64,000 bases of DNA from Qipengyuania aquimaris (lineage in GTDB: Bacteria > Pseudomonadota > Alphaproteobacteria > Sphingomonadales > Sphingomonadaceae), in contig NZ_WTYI01000001.1 in NCBI RefSeq assembly GCF_009827445.1, forward strand, positions 186,001 to 250,000. The letters are read 5' to 3'. The position numbers and the translations under genes were made by a program. Below are positions 25,937-35,055 of this stretch, in pieces (the first letter of the stretch is position 1; every line of letters starts with the position of its first letter). The notes beneath the pieces are model-generated. The model worked only from the letters and a program-made list of their open reading frames with translations, was not told the origin of the DNA and searched no databases.

Positions 25937-28900
25937 ATGAAGATCAGAGCAGGCCTTCTGGCCGGTATCTGTGCGGGTGCGCTCGCCGTTCCAGCCTATG
26001 CACAGGATGTCACCGGGGACGACAGCGAATCCGGCATCGCGGAGAATATCGACCCTTCGCGCGTCATTATCGTGACCGCGCAGCGCCAGGCGCAGAGCCT
26101 GCAGGAAGTCCCGATCGCTGTCAGCGCCTTCGATGCCGAAGCACTCGAAGCGCAGCAGATCGAGAATGCCAGCGATCTCCAGCTCACCTTGCCCAACGTT
26201 TCGTTCACCAAGTCCAATTTCACCAGCGCCAGCTTCACCATCCGCGGGATCGGTGACCTTTGCGTCGGCGTCACCTGCGATGCGGCGACCGCAATCCATG
26301 TGAACGGTTCTCCGTTGTTCGGCACCCGCCTGTTCGAAGCGGAATATTTCGATCTCGAACGCGTCGAGGTCCTGCGTGGCCCGCAAGGCACGCTGTTCGG
26401 ACGCAACGCGACCTCGGGTGTGGTCAACGTCGTCACCGCCAAGCCCGACCTTTCGGGCTTCGGCGCTGCAGCCGAGTTCGAGTACGGCAATTTCGACAGC
26501 ATTCGCGCCAAGGGCATGGTCAATGTGCCCATCGGCGACAGCATCGGCGTTCGCGTTGCCGGTTATTACCTCAATCGCGACGGCTATACCGAGAACCTGT
26601 ACGACGGATCGAACATCGACGGGCGCGACATGTACGCCATTCGCGGTTCGCTCCGCTTCGAGCCCACCGCTTCCACCACCATCGACCTCATGGGTTTCTA
26701 TTTCCACGAGGAAGATGATCGCCTGCGTATCCAGAAACAGACCTGTCAGCGCGACCCTACCGGTGTGCTCGGCTGTCTTAACTCGCGGCGCGACTTCGAC
26801 AGTGCCAACGCCAACGCAACGCTTGCATCGGTCCTGACCTCGGCGGAACTTTTCACCATCCAGGGTCTGCCGGCTTCGCTTGCTCTTGGCAGCGTCTATG
26901 GTCCTGATGGCTTCGCCAATTTCGACGAGCCCGACGACGTGCGTGTTGTGAACACGCCTTTCACGCCCGACTACTTCGCCGACGAACTGCAATTGCAGGC
27001 ACATCTCGACCAGGACATCGGATCGATGAACCTGTCGCTGACCGGTATCTATCAGGAGACCACCGTCGACAGCCGCCAGGACTACAACCTCGGCGTTCTG
27101 GACCGCAGCGGGTACGTAACCGGTCTCAACACGCTGCAGTTCTTCGCGGACAATGGCGTACCGATCACCGATCCGGGAACGGGCGCGATCCTGGGTTTCA
27201 TCCCGGGTTCGAGCGCATATTTCTCCCCCATTGCGGATGCGCTGATTCCAAACGGTCCCAATGGACAGCTGTGCACGTCCGACAATGACGACGAAAACTT
27301 CGGGGCCTTCGAAGGCAATTCGATCTGTTCGGACGCGCCGCTCAGCTTCGACAGGTCGGTCCAGTACCAGACATCGTGGTCGGCGGAAGCGATCCTTTCC
27401 AGCGATCTCGACGGGCCCTTCAATTTCCTTATCGGCGGTATCTACGCCAAGTCGGAAGTGAGCGAGAACAGCTACTATGTGAACGCGTTCGGACTGGACT
27501 ACGCCACCGGTATTCTCGGCACATTTGCGGCGTTTGCGAATACCGACCCGGCCACGGGAGACCCGGCACCGCTGCCGCCGTCCTATCTCGCGACCTCCAT
27601 GTACCGGAACAATACAACGGACTTCTCGCTCGAGAGCTTCGGCATTTTCGGCGAAGTCTATTTCGACATTACGGACCGGCTGAAGTTCACTGGCGGCCTG
27701 CGTTACAACGACGACAAGAAAACCGTCGAGGCGCGCACCACGCTGGCAAGCTTCCTCAACCCGTTTTCCAATACCGGTGACCCGTTCACCTCACCGTTCG
27801 TCGGCGGTTTCGATGCCGACCCGGGCACGGATGGAAATCAGCTGCTGCAGACCCGTGAGGTCGCGTTCAACGAGATCACCGGACGCGCCGTGCTGGATTA
27901 CGAGATCAGCCCGGACAACAATGTCTATTTCTCCTATTCGCGCGGTTACAAGTCGGGTGGTATCAACCCGCCGCTGTCGCCGATCTTCGCGGTCGAGGAG
28001 AGCTTCGGGCCCGAGCAGATCGACGCCTTCGAGATCGGTTCGAAGAACACCTTCCTCGATGGCGCCGCGCAGGTGAACCTCACCGGCTTCTATTACGACT
28101 ACAAGGGCCTTCAGCTCAGCCGTATCGTCGCGCGTACTTCGGTCAACGATACGATCGACGCCAAGATCTGGGGTCTCGAGCTCGAAACGATCATTTCGCC
28201 GAGCTACAACTGGCTGATCAACATGAACCTCAGTTGGCTCAATGCCGAGGTTGCAGGGGACCAGTTCTTCTCCAACCCGCGTGACCCGGGTGGCGGCGAT
28301 CCCGATGCCGTGATCATCAAAGATCTCGGTAACGGCTCGCTCTGCGCGATCACCGGTTCGGGGGCAGACGCCTTCGTCAACTTCCTGAACCCGTTCTTTG
28401 GGCTTCAGGGAACAAGCGAATTCCCGGCTGACGGCGGTATCGCTTCCTCGGGCGCGTTCGGTATTTGCAGCATCTACGAAGCGGCAGCCGCAGGCGCTAT
28501 CGGGCTGGTCAATCCCGACCTCGCGCCGCTGCAACCGGCGATAAACAGCTTCGGACCGCTTTCGGTCCTGAGCCCTGGTGTCGAAGTGAACCTGAAGGGT
28601 AACAAGCTGCCCCAGGCGCCTGAGTACAAAGCCTCGATCGGCGTTCAGTACACGGCCGAATTCGGAAGCGGCATGACGCTGGTTCCGCGCCTCGACATCG
28701 CGATGACGGGCGAGCAGTACGGCAATGTATTCAACGGATCGGTCAACCGCATCGCTCCGTTCGTGCAAGCCAATGCGCAGGTGCAGCTGAACTCTGCCGA
28801 CGAGCGTTGGTATGTCCGGGCATTCGTCCAGAACATCTTCGACTCCAACTCGGTTACGGGTCTCTACCTGACCGACGCGTCGTCGGGTAACTTCACCAAC

Positions 28901-28954
28901 ATCTTCACTCTCGACCCACGCCGTTATGGTGTTGCTGTCGGAGCGAAGTTCTAA
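25937..28954 (+). CDS. TonB-dependent outer-membrane receptor (1005 aa)
   Basis: Signal peptide MKIRAGLLAGICAGALAVPAYA, TonB box near VIIVTAQRQ, plug domain (QEVPIAVSAFD, LPNVSFTKS, FTIRGIG, ERVEVLRGPQGTLFGRNATSG) and a large barrel ending GVAVGAKF with terminal Phe. This is the CirA/FecA-like class abundant in sphingomonads. Many Cys pairs (CVGVTC, CQRDPTGVLGC) lie in extracellular loops. The ATG at 25937 has AGGAGAGG upstream; another ATG in frame at 25922 is less likely. It is transcribed alone and ends at a terminator. The ligand is unknown. Confidence 0.93.
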   Translation: MKIRAGLLAGICAGALAVPAYAQDVTGDDSESGIAENIDPSRVIIVTAQRQAQSLQEVPIAVSAFDAEALEAQQIENASDLQLTLPNVSFTKSNFTSASFTIRGIGDLCVGVTCDAATAIHVNGSPLFGTRLFEAEYFDLERVEVLRGPQGTLFGRNATSGVVNVVTAKPDLSGFGAAAEFEYGNFDSIRAKGMVNVPIGDSIGVRVAGYYLNRDGYTENLYDGSNIDGRDMYAIRGSLRFEPTASTTIDLMGFYFHEEDDRLRIQKQTCQRDPTGVLGCLNSRRDFDSANANATLASVLTSAELFTIQGLPASLALGSVYGPDGFANFDEPDDVRVVNTPFTPDYFADELQLQAHLDQDIGSMNLSLTGIYQETTVDSRQDYNLGVLDRSGYVTGLNTLQFFADNGVPITDPGTGAILGFIPGSSAYFSPIADALIPNGPNGQLCTSDNDDENFGAFEGNSICSDAPLSFDRSVQYQTSWSAEAILSSDLDGPFNFLIGGIYAKSEVSENSYYVNAFGLDYATGILGTFAAFANTDPATGDPAPLPPSYLATSMYRNNTTDFSLESFGIFGEVYFDITDRLKFTGGLRYNDDKKTVEARTTLASFLNPFSNTGDPFTSPFVGGFDADPGTDGNQLLQTREVAFNEITGRAVLDYEISPDNNVYFSYSRGYKSGGINPPLSPIFAVEESFGPEQIDAFEIGSKNTFLDGAAQVNLTGFYYDYKGLQLSRIVARTSVNDTIDAKIWGLELETIISPSYNWLINMNLSWLNAEVAGDQFFSNPRDPGGGDPDAVIIKDLGNGSLCAITGSGADAFVNFLNPFFGLQGTSEFPADGGIASSGAFGICSIYEAAAAGAIGLVNPDLAPLQPAINSFGPLSVLSPGVEVNLKGNKLPQAPEYKASIGVQYTAEFGSGMTLVPRLDIAMTGEQYGNVFNGSVNRIAPFVQANAQVQLNSADERWYVRAFVQNIFDSNSVTGLYLTDASSGNFTNIFTLDPRRYGVAVGAKF

Positions 28955-28980
28955 GGGACCCTTTCAAAAGGGGAGAGGGA

Positions 28981-29006
28981 GGGGCGGTCCATCGGGCCGC
29001 CCCTTT
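28981..29006. terminator. terminator between TonB receptor and yhhQ
   Basis: Stem GGGGCGGTCC and GGGCCGCCCC with a 3-nt loop and TTTCG on the plus side. It lies between two convergent genes (stop codons at 28954 and 29011) and may serve both, although the minus-side T tract is poor. Confidence 0.75.
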
Positions 29007-29010
29007 CGTA

Positions 29011-29727
29011 TCAGGCGTCCTTGCCGGTGGTCGCGAAGGGTGAGAAATCGGTGTCCGTGTCAAACAATTCGACGCCTTCGGCCGCCTTTAGCTTTCCGAC
29101 GACCGCGTATGTCACGGGGGTCAGCACCGCTTCCCAGACAACCTTAAGCAGCCAGTTCGTGACCATGACGATCAGAACGTCGCGCGTCTCCCACACGCCT
29201 AGGAAGGCCACGGGATAGAAAATCGCGCTGTCCACCGCCTGCCCGAACACGGTCGAGCCGATAGTCCGGCTCCATAGCGCTTTGCCCTTGGTCCAGATCT
29301 TCATTCGCGCAAGGACGTAAGAGTTCACGAACTCGCCCGCCCAGAAGGCCATGATCGAAGCCAGCACGATGCGCGGCACTTGGCCGAACACGCTCTCATA
29401 GGCCTCTTGACCGTCCCAGCTTTCAGCCGGCGGCATCGCCACGACGACCCAGCTCATGAAAGCCATGAAGATCAAGGCAGCGAAGCCGACCCAGATGACC
29501 CTGCGTGCCTTGGCATAGCCATATACCTCGGTCAGCACGTCCCCGATGACATAGCTGATCGGGAAGAACAGGATGCCTGCTCCAAAGGTGAAACCGGCGA
29601 CGGTCGACAATTTCGCCGCCCCGATGACGTTCGACAGCAGCAGCACGGCTACGAAGCTCGCCATGACGATGTCGAAATAGCGAAAGCGGCGGGGCGCGCT
29701 CGGGGCGTGTGTGTCGGGCTTATCCAT
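29011..29727 (-). CDS. yhhQ: queuosine precursor transporter (YhhQ/VUT family)
   Basis: A 238-aa inner-membrane protein with about six helices and the family signatures LLLSNVIGAAKL, FFPISYVIGDVLTEVYGYAKARRVIW and TIGSTVFGQAVDSAIFYP. The family imports queuosine precursors (7-cyano- or 7-aminomethyl-7-deazaguanine) for tRNA modification. The N-terminus is a short polar extension and the C-terminus a polar tail. It is divergent from tRNA-Arg, whose 5' end lies about 60 bp away. Confidence 0.92.
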   Translation of the reverse strand: MDKPDTHAPSAPRRFRYFDIVMASFVAVLLLSNVIGAAKLSTVAGFTFGAGILFFPISYVIGDVLTEVYGYAKARRVIWVGFAALIFMAFMSWVVVAMPPAESWDGQEAYESVFGQVPRIVLASIMAFWAGEFVNSYVLARMKIWTKGKALWSRTIGSTVFGQAVDSAIFYPVAFLGVWETRDVLIVMVTNWLLKVVWEAVLTPVTYAVVGKLKAAEGVELFDTDTDFSPFATTGKDA

Positions 29728-29787
29728 AGAGCGCTGCCTATCCCCGATTGGCGCACGCGCAAAGGCACGTTATGGGCTGAACCGCGC

Positions 29788-29864
29788 GCGCCCGTAGCTC
29801 ATCTGGATAGAGCGCGAGACTTCTAATCTTGAGGCAGCAGGTTCGAGTCCTGCCGGGCGCGCCA
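29788..29864 (+). tRNA. tRNA-Arg (anticodon TCT)
   Basis: A complete 77-nt tRNA with CCA encoded. The acceptor arms are GCGCCCG (29788-29794) and CGGGCGC (29854-29860), discriminator G and CCA. Anticodon stem CGAGA/TCTTG with loop CTTCTAA gives TCT, reading AGA. The T arm is GGTTCGAGTCC. No integrase or attachment duplication is seen next to it. Confidence 0.97.
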
Positions 29865-29869
29865 ATTCT

Positions 29870-30652
29870 TCAGCTTCGATTTGCGCTGGTCAGCTCTTCG
29901 CGGGTGATCGGGTAACCGAGATCGTCGGGTATGGTGAGGTAGGAGCCGTCCGGCTCATCTACCACTTCGGGCGTGATTACGCGGACCGGGGTTTGCCGGG
30001 CGTGGTCGCGGGCCTCGTCGAAGGTCGTGAATTGCGCCAGGCGTTCCAGGTTACGGCGCGTTGGGAAGATCAGCGAGATGTCGCCGCGCTCCGCCATACG
30101 CAACGCTTCGGCGGCGCTGACCCAGAAGAGGTGCGTATTTTCGGTAGCGTCGACTTCAATATCGACCGCGCCCGTACCGAGATCGGCGAGGTAGAACATG
30201 GTGTCGAAGATCCGGTTGTGCGCAAGGCCAAGCGGAAGCCAGCGGGCAAATGGGGTGAGCTCATCAAGATCGAGAGAGAGGTCGAACGTATTCAGAACCG
30301 GGGCAAGCGCACGTTTTTCGAGCAATAACGCGCGAGCATCGGCAGCGCGCTGCGCGTCCATTGCCCCGGTGAGGCCTAGCGCGAGCCCGGTCTCTTCGAG
30401 CGTCTCCCGGATGGCCGCGATGCGGTGTGCAACCTCGTCTGTATCGTCGTCGACGTTGGCTACCTTGGCGGCGAGATCATAGTCTTCGGGATCGACCCTG
30501 CCGCCCGGAAAGACCGCCATTCCTCCTGCGAAGGACATGGTGCGCGAGCGGATGGTTATCAGGATTTCGGGCTCCGGCGCCGAACGGCCCTTGCGGAAAA
30601 CCACCAGCGTCGCCGCTGGTATGGGATCGGGAGTTTCAGCCGTGGCGTTCAT
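29870..30652 (-). CDS. Nudix hydrolase (NUDT19-like)
   Basis: A 260-aa enzyme with a Nudix fold. The Nudix box is split: GGRVDPEDYD, then about 20 inserted residues, then the catalytic IRETLEETGLAL helix with the Mg-binding Glu cluster. Insertions of this kind occur in the NUDT7/NUDT19-type group, some of which act on CoA derivatives, but the substrate here is not evident. I prefer the ATG at 30652 over an upstream TTG; no clear ribosome-binding site is seen. It ends 5 bp from tRNA-Arg, convergently. Confidence 0.85.
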   Translation of the reverse strand: MNATAETPDPIPAATLVVFRKGRSAPEPEILITIRSRTMSFAGGMAVFPGGRVDPEDYDLAAKVANVDDDTDEVAHRIAAIRETLEETGLALGLTGAMDAQRAADARALLLEKRALAPVLNTFDLSLDLDELTPFARWLPLGLAHNRIFDTMFYLADLGTGAVDIEVDATENTHLFWVSAAEALRMAERGDISLIFPTRRNLERLAQFTTFDEARDHARQTPVRVITPEVVDEPDGSYLTIPDDLGYPITREELTSANRS

Positions 30653-30821
30653 CGTCAATGGTTGTGCAGCCAGTGCCGCCGCTTGCCAAGCGATTATCGG
30701 GCGGCGTGTCGGAGTTTTTTACATAGTTGATGGACCGTGACGCGTTGTTAACCATCGCACTTCGCGCAAATCCGGGCACGCGCGGTTTTGGCACGGGGCC
30801 TGCATAACTGTTCGCATACTG

Positions 30822-30874
30822 TTTGGTCTTCGAGGGGCGGATCTTCCCTGGTTCCCGATCCGCTTCACACCAAA
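30822..30874 (+). other. nested stem-loop of unknown role in the nudix-grxD intergenic region
   Basis: The outer arms TTTGGT (30822-30827) and ACCAAA (30869-30874) enclose GCGGATC (30837-30843) and GATCCGC (30857-30863). The structure directly precedes the strong hairpin at 30877-30911. It could be a small structured RNA or part of the 3' end of the grxD transcript. The strand is uncertain. Confidence 0.35.
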
Positions 30875-30876
30875 TA

Positions 30877-30911
30877 AAAGGCCCGCCTGGACGTCCCCCA
30901 GGCGGGCCTTA
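30877..30911 (-). terminator. rho-independent terminator of the zeta-bolA-grxD unit
   Basis: An 11-bp perfect stem, GGCCCGCCTGG with CCAGGCGGGCC. Read on the minus strand it is followed by TTTTATTTGG. It lies about 25 bp after the grxD stop. Confidence 0.85.
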
Positions 30912-30934
30912 CCCGTTTCAGAGCTGGTAAAAAC

Positions 30935-31267
30935 TCAGCTTTCGGCCTTGGCGACCTGTTTTTCATCCATCATCTGTTGAAGCTCTCCGGCTTCGAACAT
31001 TTCCATCATGATGTCGCTGCCGCCGACGAATTCGCCCTTCACGTAAAGCTGGGGGATGGTCGGCCAGTCGGAGAAGGACTTGATGCCTTGGCGGATTTCC
31101 ATGTCCTGCAGAACGTCGACGCTTTCATAGGCGACGCCGCAATGGTCGAGGATGGCGACCGCGCGATTGGAGAAGCCGCACTGCGGAAACAGCGGCGTGC
31201 CCTTCATGAAGAGGACGACGTCGTTACCGCCGACGAGATCGGAGATGCGTGAATTTACATCGGACAT
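30935..31267 (-). CDS. grxD: monothiol glutaredoxin Grx4
   Basis: A 110-aa protein with the monothiol CGFS motif (Cys30 in FPQCGFSNRA), WPTIPQLYVKGEFVGGSDI and the other glutathione-binding positions of the Grx4 family. It binds a bridging [2Fe-2S] cluster with glutathione and passes clusters to acceptors, commonly in a complex with BolA. The bolA gene lies 41 bp upstream on the same strand. Confidence 0.97.
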   Translation of the reverse strand: MSDVNSRISDLVGGNDVVLFMKGTPLFPQCGFSNRAVAILDHCGVAYESVDVLQDMEIRQGIKSFSDWPTIPQLYVKGEFVGGSDIMMEMFEAGELQQMMDEKQVAKAES

Positions 31268-31308
31268 ATGTGCCCTGCCTTTGTCTATGACTTGAATCTG
31301 GTGAGGAT

Positions 31309-31542
31309 TCAGGTGGGGGCTTGGGTGGTGAGTTGCAAGGCGTGGAGTTCGCCGCCCATCCGGCCGCCCAGCGCGTCGTAGACCAGCTTGTGCTGGGCTA
31401 CGCGCGTCTTGCCCGCGAATTGCGGGGCGGTGACCTTTGCCGCCCAGTGGTCGTTGTCCCCCGCAAGATCGCGCATCTCGACGACAGCGCCCGGCAGCGC
31501 TTCCTCGATCAGGGCAACGATATCGTCTGCCTTCATCGGCAT
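31309..31542 (-). CDS. BolA family protein
   Basis: A 77-aa single BolA domain: KADDIVALIEEALPGAVVEMRDLAGDNDHWAAKVTAPQF, followed by the RVAQHKLVYDAL helix-turn region. The conserved His in the HK motif is the likely cluster ligand shared with Grx4. The gene sits 4 bp after the zeta-subunit gene and just before grxD; this order supports a Grx4-BolA partnership in Fe-S handling. Confidence 0.93.
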   Translation of the reverse strand: MPMKADDIVALIEEALPGAVVEMRDLAGDNDHWAAKVTAPQFAGKTRVAQHKLVYDALGGRMGGELHALQLTTQAPT

Positions 31543-31546
31543 CGGA

Positions 31547-31873
31547 TTACTTCTGGTCGCTCATGAACTGGCGGCGCGCCTCGACCGAACATTCTTCGAG
31601 CTTAGCGCGGATGTCGGCTTCGCTTACATCGCAATCTGCGGCCGTCAGGTCGCCCAGCAGCTTGCGGACGACGTCTTCGTCACCGGCTTCTTCGAAATCG
31701 GCCTGGACGACGGCTTTCTTGTAAGCGTCGGTTTCCTCTTCGGTCAGGCCCATCAGACCCGCAGCCCATTCGCCCAGCAGGCGATTGCGGCGCGCGGCAA
31801 TCTTGAATTCGGTTTCCTGGTCGAAGGCGAACTTGGATTCTTCGCCGCGTTCGCGATCCTTGAAGTCGGTCAT
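31547..31873 (-). CDS. F1-ATPase inhibitor zeta subunit (DUF1476)
   Basis: A 108-aa four-helix protein beginning MTDFKDRERGEESKFAFDQE, the hallmark of the alphaproteobacterial ATP-synthase zeta subunit, whose N-terminal segment blocks F1-ATPase hydrolysis in Paracoccus relatives. ARRNRLLGEWAAGLMGL and DVVRKLLGDL follow the family. The ATG at 31873 has AAGGGG upstream. It precedes bolA and grxD in one unit. Confidence 0.93.
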   Translation of the reverse strand: MTDFKDRERGEESKFAFDQETEFKIAARRNRLLGEWAAGLMGLTEEETDAYKKAVVQADFEEAGDEDVVRKLLGDLTAADCDVSEADIRAKLEECSVEARRQFMSDQK

Positions 31874-31946
31874 GTCTATCCCCTTGGAAGAAGTTGCCTC
31901 TCGAATAGGTATCGAGAGGCAAAGGAGCAAGGGCGAGAACGCCCGA

Positions 31947-32945
31947 TCAGTCCATTGTCACGACGAGTTTGCCGATGGCGCCGCGATTTTCCAGCTTGGC
32001 GATGGCTTCGTGTGCGCGTTCGATGGGATAGGTCTCGCTGACCAGCGGGTTGATCTTGCCTGCTTTCCAGAGGTCGAACAGCTCCGCGATATTGGCGTTG
32101 TTGCGCTCCGGCTCGCGGGCGGTGAACGCGCCCCAGAACACGCCGCGAATGTCGCAGCTTTTCAGCAGCGTCAGGTTGAGCGGCATCTTGGCGATCCCTG
32201 CCGGAAAACCGATCACGAGGAAGCGGCCTTCCCACGCGATCGAGCGCAGGGCCGGTTCGGAATAATCGCCGCCTACGATGTCGTAGACGATGTCTGCGCC
32301 ATTGGGGCCGACAGCATCCTTGAACGCTTGGGCGAGCGCCTTGGACTGGTCCTTGTCGAACGGCGCGCGCGGATAGATAACCACTTCGTCGGCGCCTGCC
32401 TGTTTGGCGACTTCGCCCTTCTCCTCGGTCGAGACGGCGGCCACGACGCGGCAGCCATAGGCCTTCGCGAGCTCTACCGCGGAAAGGCCCACACCGCCTG
32501 CCGCGCCAAGCACGAGGACGGTTTCGCCTTCCTTGATGTCTCCGCGATCCTTCAGGCCGTGGATGGTCGTGCCATAGGTCATCAGGAGCGCGCTTGCCTG
32601 CACGAGGTCGATGCCTTCGGGCACTTTGAACAGACGTGCCGCTGCGACGGCGACCTTTTCCTGCAGGCCGCCGTTACCGACGCCGCAGATCACCCGGTCG
32701 CCCACGGCGAAGCCTTCGACGCCTTCGCCCAGCGCTTCGATGGTGCCGGAAATCTCGCCGCCCGGCGCGAAGGGGCGCGGTGGCTTGAACTGGTACATGT
32801 CGCGGATGATCAGCGTATCGGGAAAGTTGATCGCACAGGCGGCAACGTCGATCAGGACTTCGCCCTTGCCGGGCGTGGGCGCGTCGATTTCCTCGACCAC
32901 CAGGGTTTCGGGGCCGCCCGTTTCCTTCGACAGTACTGCTTTCAT
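31947..32945 (-). CDS. NADPH:quinone oxidoreductase, zinc-independent MDR family
   Basis: A 332-aa two-domain oxidoreductase: GroES-like N-terminus ([26 protein letters not shown]) and a Rossmann domain with [18 protein letters not shown]. The structural and catalytic zinc ligands of alcohol dehydrogenases are absent, as in the quinone-oxidoreductase group. The ATG overlaps the leuD stop by four bases, and GGAGAG precedes it, so it is the last gene of the leu-containing unit. The substrate is unknown. Confidence 0.92.
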   Translation of the reverse strand: MKAVLSKETGGPETLVVEEIDAPTPGKGEVLIDVAACAINFPDTLIIRDMYQFKPPRPFAPGGEISGTIEALGEGVEGFAVGDRVICGVGNGGLQEKVAVAAARLFKVPEGIDLVQASALLMTYGTTIHGLKDRGDIKEGETVLVLGAAGGVGLSAVELAKAYGCRVVAAVSTEEKGEVAKQAGADEVVIYPRAPFDKDQSKALAQAFKDAVGPNGADIVYDIVGGDYSEPALRSIAWEGRFLVIGFPAGIAKMPLNLTLLKSCDIRGVFWGAFTAREPERNNANIAELFDLWKAGKINPLVSETYPIERAHEAIAKLENRGAIGKLVVTMD

Positions 32946-33553
32946 GCTGCGTCTCTCCGGTATGATTGGGGCGCGTCGAGCCAGGGGAGGCTGCCTGCGC
33001 GCGTCTTTTCGTGTGCTTCGATGGCTTCGTCGCGTTTCAGCGTGAGGCCGATTTCGTCCAGCCCTTCCAGCATGCAATGCTTGCGGAACGGGTCGATGTC
33101 GAATGCGAAGCGATCCTGGTAGGGGGTCGTCACGACCTGGTTTTCCAGGTCGAGGGTGATAGCGTCGGTCTTCGCCACTTCGAGCAGGCGGTCGACCTGC
33201 TCCTGCGGCAATTCGACGGCGAGGATGCCGTTCTTGAATGCGTTGCCGGCAAAAATGTCCGAGAAACTCGGCGCGATCACGGCGCGAAGGCCCATGTCCA
33301 ACATCGCCCATGCCGCGTGTTCGCGACTGGAGCCGCACCCGAAATTATCGCCCGCGATCAGGATAGGCGCACCGGCGAAATCCTCCACGTCGAACGGGTT
33401 GCCGGGTGCCTGCCTGATCGTCTCGAAAGCGCCCTTGCCAAGCCCTTCGCGGCTCACCGTCTTCAGCCAGTGCGCAGGGATGATAACGTCGGTGTCGACG
33501 TTCTTGAGGCCGAGCGGAATGGCGCGGCCGCTAATGACAGTGACCTTGTCCAT
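32942..33553 (-). CDS. leuD: 3-isopropylmalate dehydratase small subunit
   Basis: A 203-aa swivel-domain subunit of isopropylmalate isomerase, which makes 3-isopropylmalate in leucine synthesis together with LeuC. It shows [17 protein letters not shown] near the N-terminus and the substrate-binding [13 protein letters not shown]. The length is normal. Its start overlaps the preceding metallo-beta-lactamase-fold gene by one base (TAATG) and its stop overlaps the oxidoreductase gene. leuC is 1.5 kb upstream, separated by three unrelated genes. Confidence 0.97.
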   Translation of the reverse strand: MDKVTVISGRAIPLGLKNVDTDVIIPAHWLKTVSREGLGKGAFETIRQAPGNPFDVEDFAGAPILIAGDNFGCGSSREHAAWAMLDMGLRAVIAPSFSDIFAGNAFKNGILAVELPQEQVDRLLEVAKTDAITLDLENQVVTTPYQDRFAFDIDPFRKHCMLEGLDEIGLTLKRDEAIEAHEKTRAGSLPWLDAPQSYRRDAA

Positions 33554-34395
33554 TACTTTGCCGATCCGGGAAATGCGGGGAGGCGGTTTACGTGACGCGG
33601 ATCGTGCTGGATCACGACCGTCGCTTCGAGGTTTTCTGCCATCTGGTCGAACCGGTGGAATGAGGCGAGCGTATCTGCGCGGTTGGTATTGAACGCCGGC
33701 ACACCGCGGTTAGTCACCTGCTCTTCGAAGTGATAGAGATCGCCGGTCAGCATGACGTTGCCGGTCTCGGGAAGGCGGACCAGCAGGACCGAGTGGCCCG
33801 GCGTGTGCCCGGGCATTCCCTTGATGACGACCGAACCGTCACCGAACACGTCATGGTCCGACGCGATCCGCGTAACTTCGCCCTCGGCTCCTTCGGCCAG
33901 CCAAGGTGCCAGCTGTGCGCGGGTGGCTTCCATCGCGCCCGAGGTGACTGCTTCTGCGTCACCGCGTCCGATCAGCAGCCTTGCGCCCGCATATTCCGAC
34001 GCCTGGCCGATATGGTCATCGTGATAGTGGCTTACCCCCACGAAATCGACGTCATCGGGCCCGAGGCCGATTTCCGCCAGCTGGTCGGCGATGGTCCTTT
34101 CGACGCTGAGCGTGAAGACCCACTGCGTGGCGCTGGAACCTTTCAACGCCGACGGCAGGCCTGCATCCCAAAGAAGATACTTATCGGCATTGCGGACGAG
34201 GTAGCAGCTGTCGGTCAGCGTCCGCGGCTCGCCGTCGTACAAATGGGTGTCGGAAAAGGGGCCCGCATCGCTCAGCTCGATGGTGCCGCAATCGAGACGC
34301 CACAGTTCCATATCCGGGGCGTCCTGCGCGCTTGCCGGGGCAGCGATGCCCAGAGCGAAAGCTGCGGCCGCCAGGGCGGTTCTGGTCTTTGTCAT
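33553..34395 (-). CDS. secreted metallo-beta-lactamase-fold hydrolase (AHL-lactonase-like)
   Basis: A 280-aa protein with signal peptide ending ASAQD (about residue 24). The MBL zinc motif HxHxDH is visible in SHYHDDHIG. Further zinc residues lie in MPGHTPGHS and [10 protein letters not shown], and the penultimate motif is QHDPRHV. The overall arrangement resembles the N-acyl homoserine lactonase group, so a lactone or ester substrate is possible but unproven. It is translationally coupled to leuD. Confidence 0.88.
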   Translation of the reverse strand: MTKTRTALAAAAFALGIAAPASAQDAPDMELWRLDCGTIELSDAGPFSDTHLYDGEPRTLTDSCYLVRNADKYLLWDAGLPSALKGSSATQWVFTLSVERTIADQLAEIGLGPDDVDFVGVSHYHDDHIGQASEYAGARLLIGRGDAEAVTSGAMEATRAQLAPWLAEGAEGEVTRIASDHDVFGDGSVVIKGMPGHTPGHSVLLVRLPETGNVMLTGDLYHFEEQVTNRGVPAFNTNRADTLASFHRFDQMAENLEATVVIQHDPRHVNRLPAFPGSAK

Positions 34396-34417
34396 GCGGG
34401 CTCCTTGCGCTGGTAGA

Positions 34418-34576
34418 TCAGTCCGTTTCGGGTTTTTCCCCTGAAGGAATCGGGCCGGGCTGGTTCGGCTGGTTTTTCTTTTCGCGGCGCTTGTTCGCAT
34501 AGAGCAGCGCGGCGGCGATAGCGGCCGATCCGATCGCACCTGCGATGGCGGCCTTGCCTTTGGGGAGTTTGGTCAT
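34418..34576 (-). CDS. 52-aa single-pass membrane peptide
   Basis: A short gene between the GFA-family gene and the MBL-fold gene. It has a basic start MTKLPKGK, one hydrophobic helix AAIAGAIGSAAIAAALLYA, a basic stop-transfer cluster NKRREKKNQ, and a Pro-rich polar tail. Direction and spacing fit the surrounding unit (22 bp before the MBL-fold start). No known family is recognised. Coding support is the intact frame, plausible topology and position. Confidence 0.6.
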   Translation of the reverse strand: MTKLPKGKAAIAGAIGSAAIAAALLYANKRREKKNQPNQPGPIPSGEKPETD

Positions 34577-34644
34577 GGTCTATCCAATGAGGTGCCTTAA
34601 CGTTTGGTGCAAGCTTTCGCCGCGAGAATGTGCCCAGGATGCGG

Positions 34645-35055
34645 TCACAGGAAAATTTCCCTGCCAAACGCTCCGGGCGGCCGCCGATGCTGTGGAGGGG
34701 CAGATCCATCCCAGTGAAGACCGTCGATTGTCCTCACCTCGACACCCTCCAGTTCGGCAGGATCGAAGATACGCACATTGACGCCGACGCGGTCACCCTC
34801 GGCATTTTCGGTCAGCGTCCAATGCGTCGTAGTGCCGCAGGCAGAGCAGAAATGCATTTCGACAAACTGTTCATCGGCATCGGCATCCGCGCGGCGGTAG
34901 CCTGTCGGCACCCCGGAAATGGTGACTTCTGCTTGCGTGAAATACCCCCAGGCACCCCCTGATTTCCGGCATAGCGAGCAATCGCACAGATTGATGAACT
35001 CTGGTGCTCGCGCCACTTCGACGCTCACATTTCCGCAATGACATCCGCCCTTCAT
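34645..35055 (-). CDS. GFA-family zinc-binding protein
   Basis: A 136-aa protein of the glutathione-dependent formaldehyde-activating enzyme (GFA) fold. The zinc-binding Cys motifs are visible: [19 protein letters not shown] and [10 protein letters not shown]. The family name comes from Gfa, but many members have unrelated or unknown roles. The start overlaps the leuC stop by four bases (ATGA), so it is translationally coupled to leuC. Confidence 0.9.
   Translation of the reverse strand: MKGGCHCGNVSVEVARAPEFINLCDCSLCRKSGGAWGYFTQAEVTISGVPTGYRRADADADEQFVEMHFCSACGTTTHWTLTENAEGDRVGVNVRIFDPAELEGVEVRTIDGLHWDGSAPPQHRRPPGAFGREIFL

Noticed and set aside
29788..29864. tRNA-Arg as an integration site
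   Set aside because: No integrase, no repeat of the tRNA 3' end and no foreign genes next to it.
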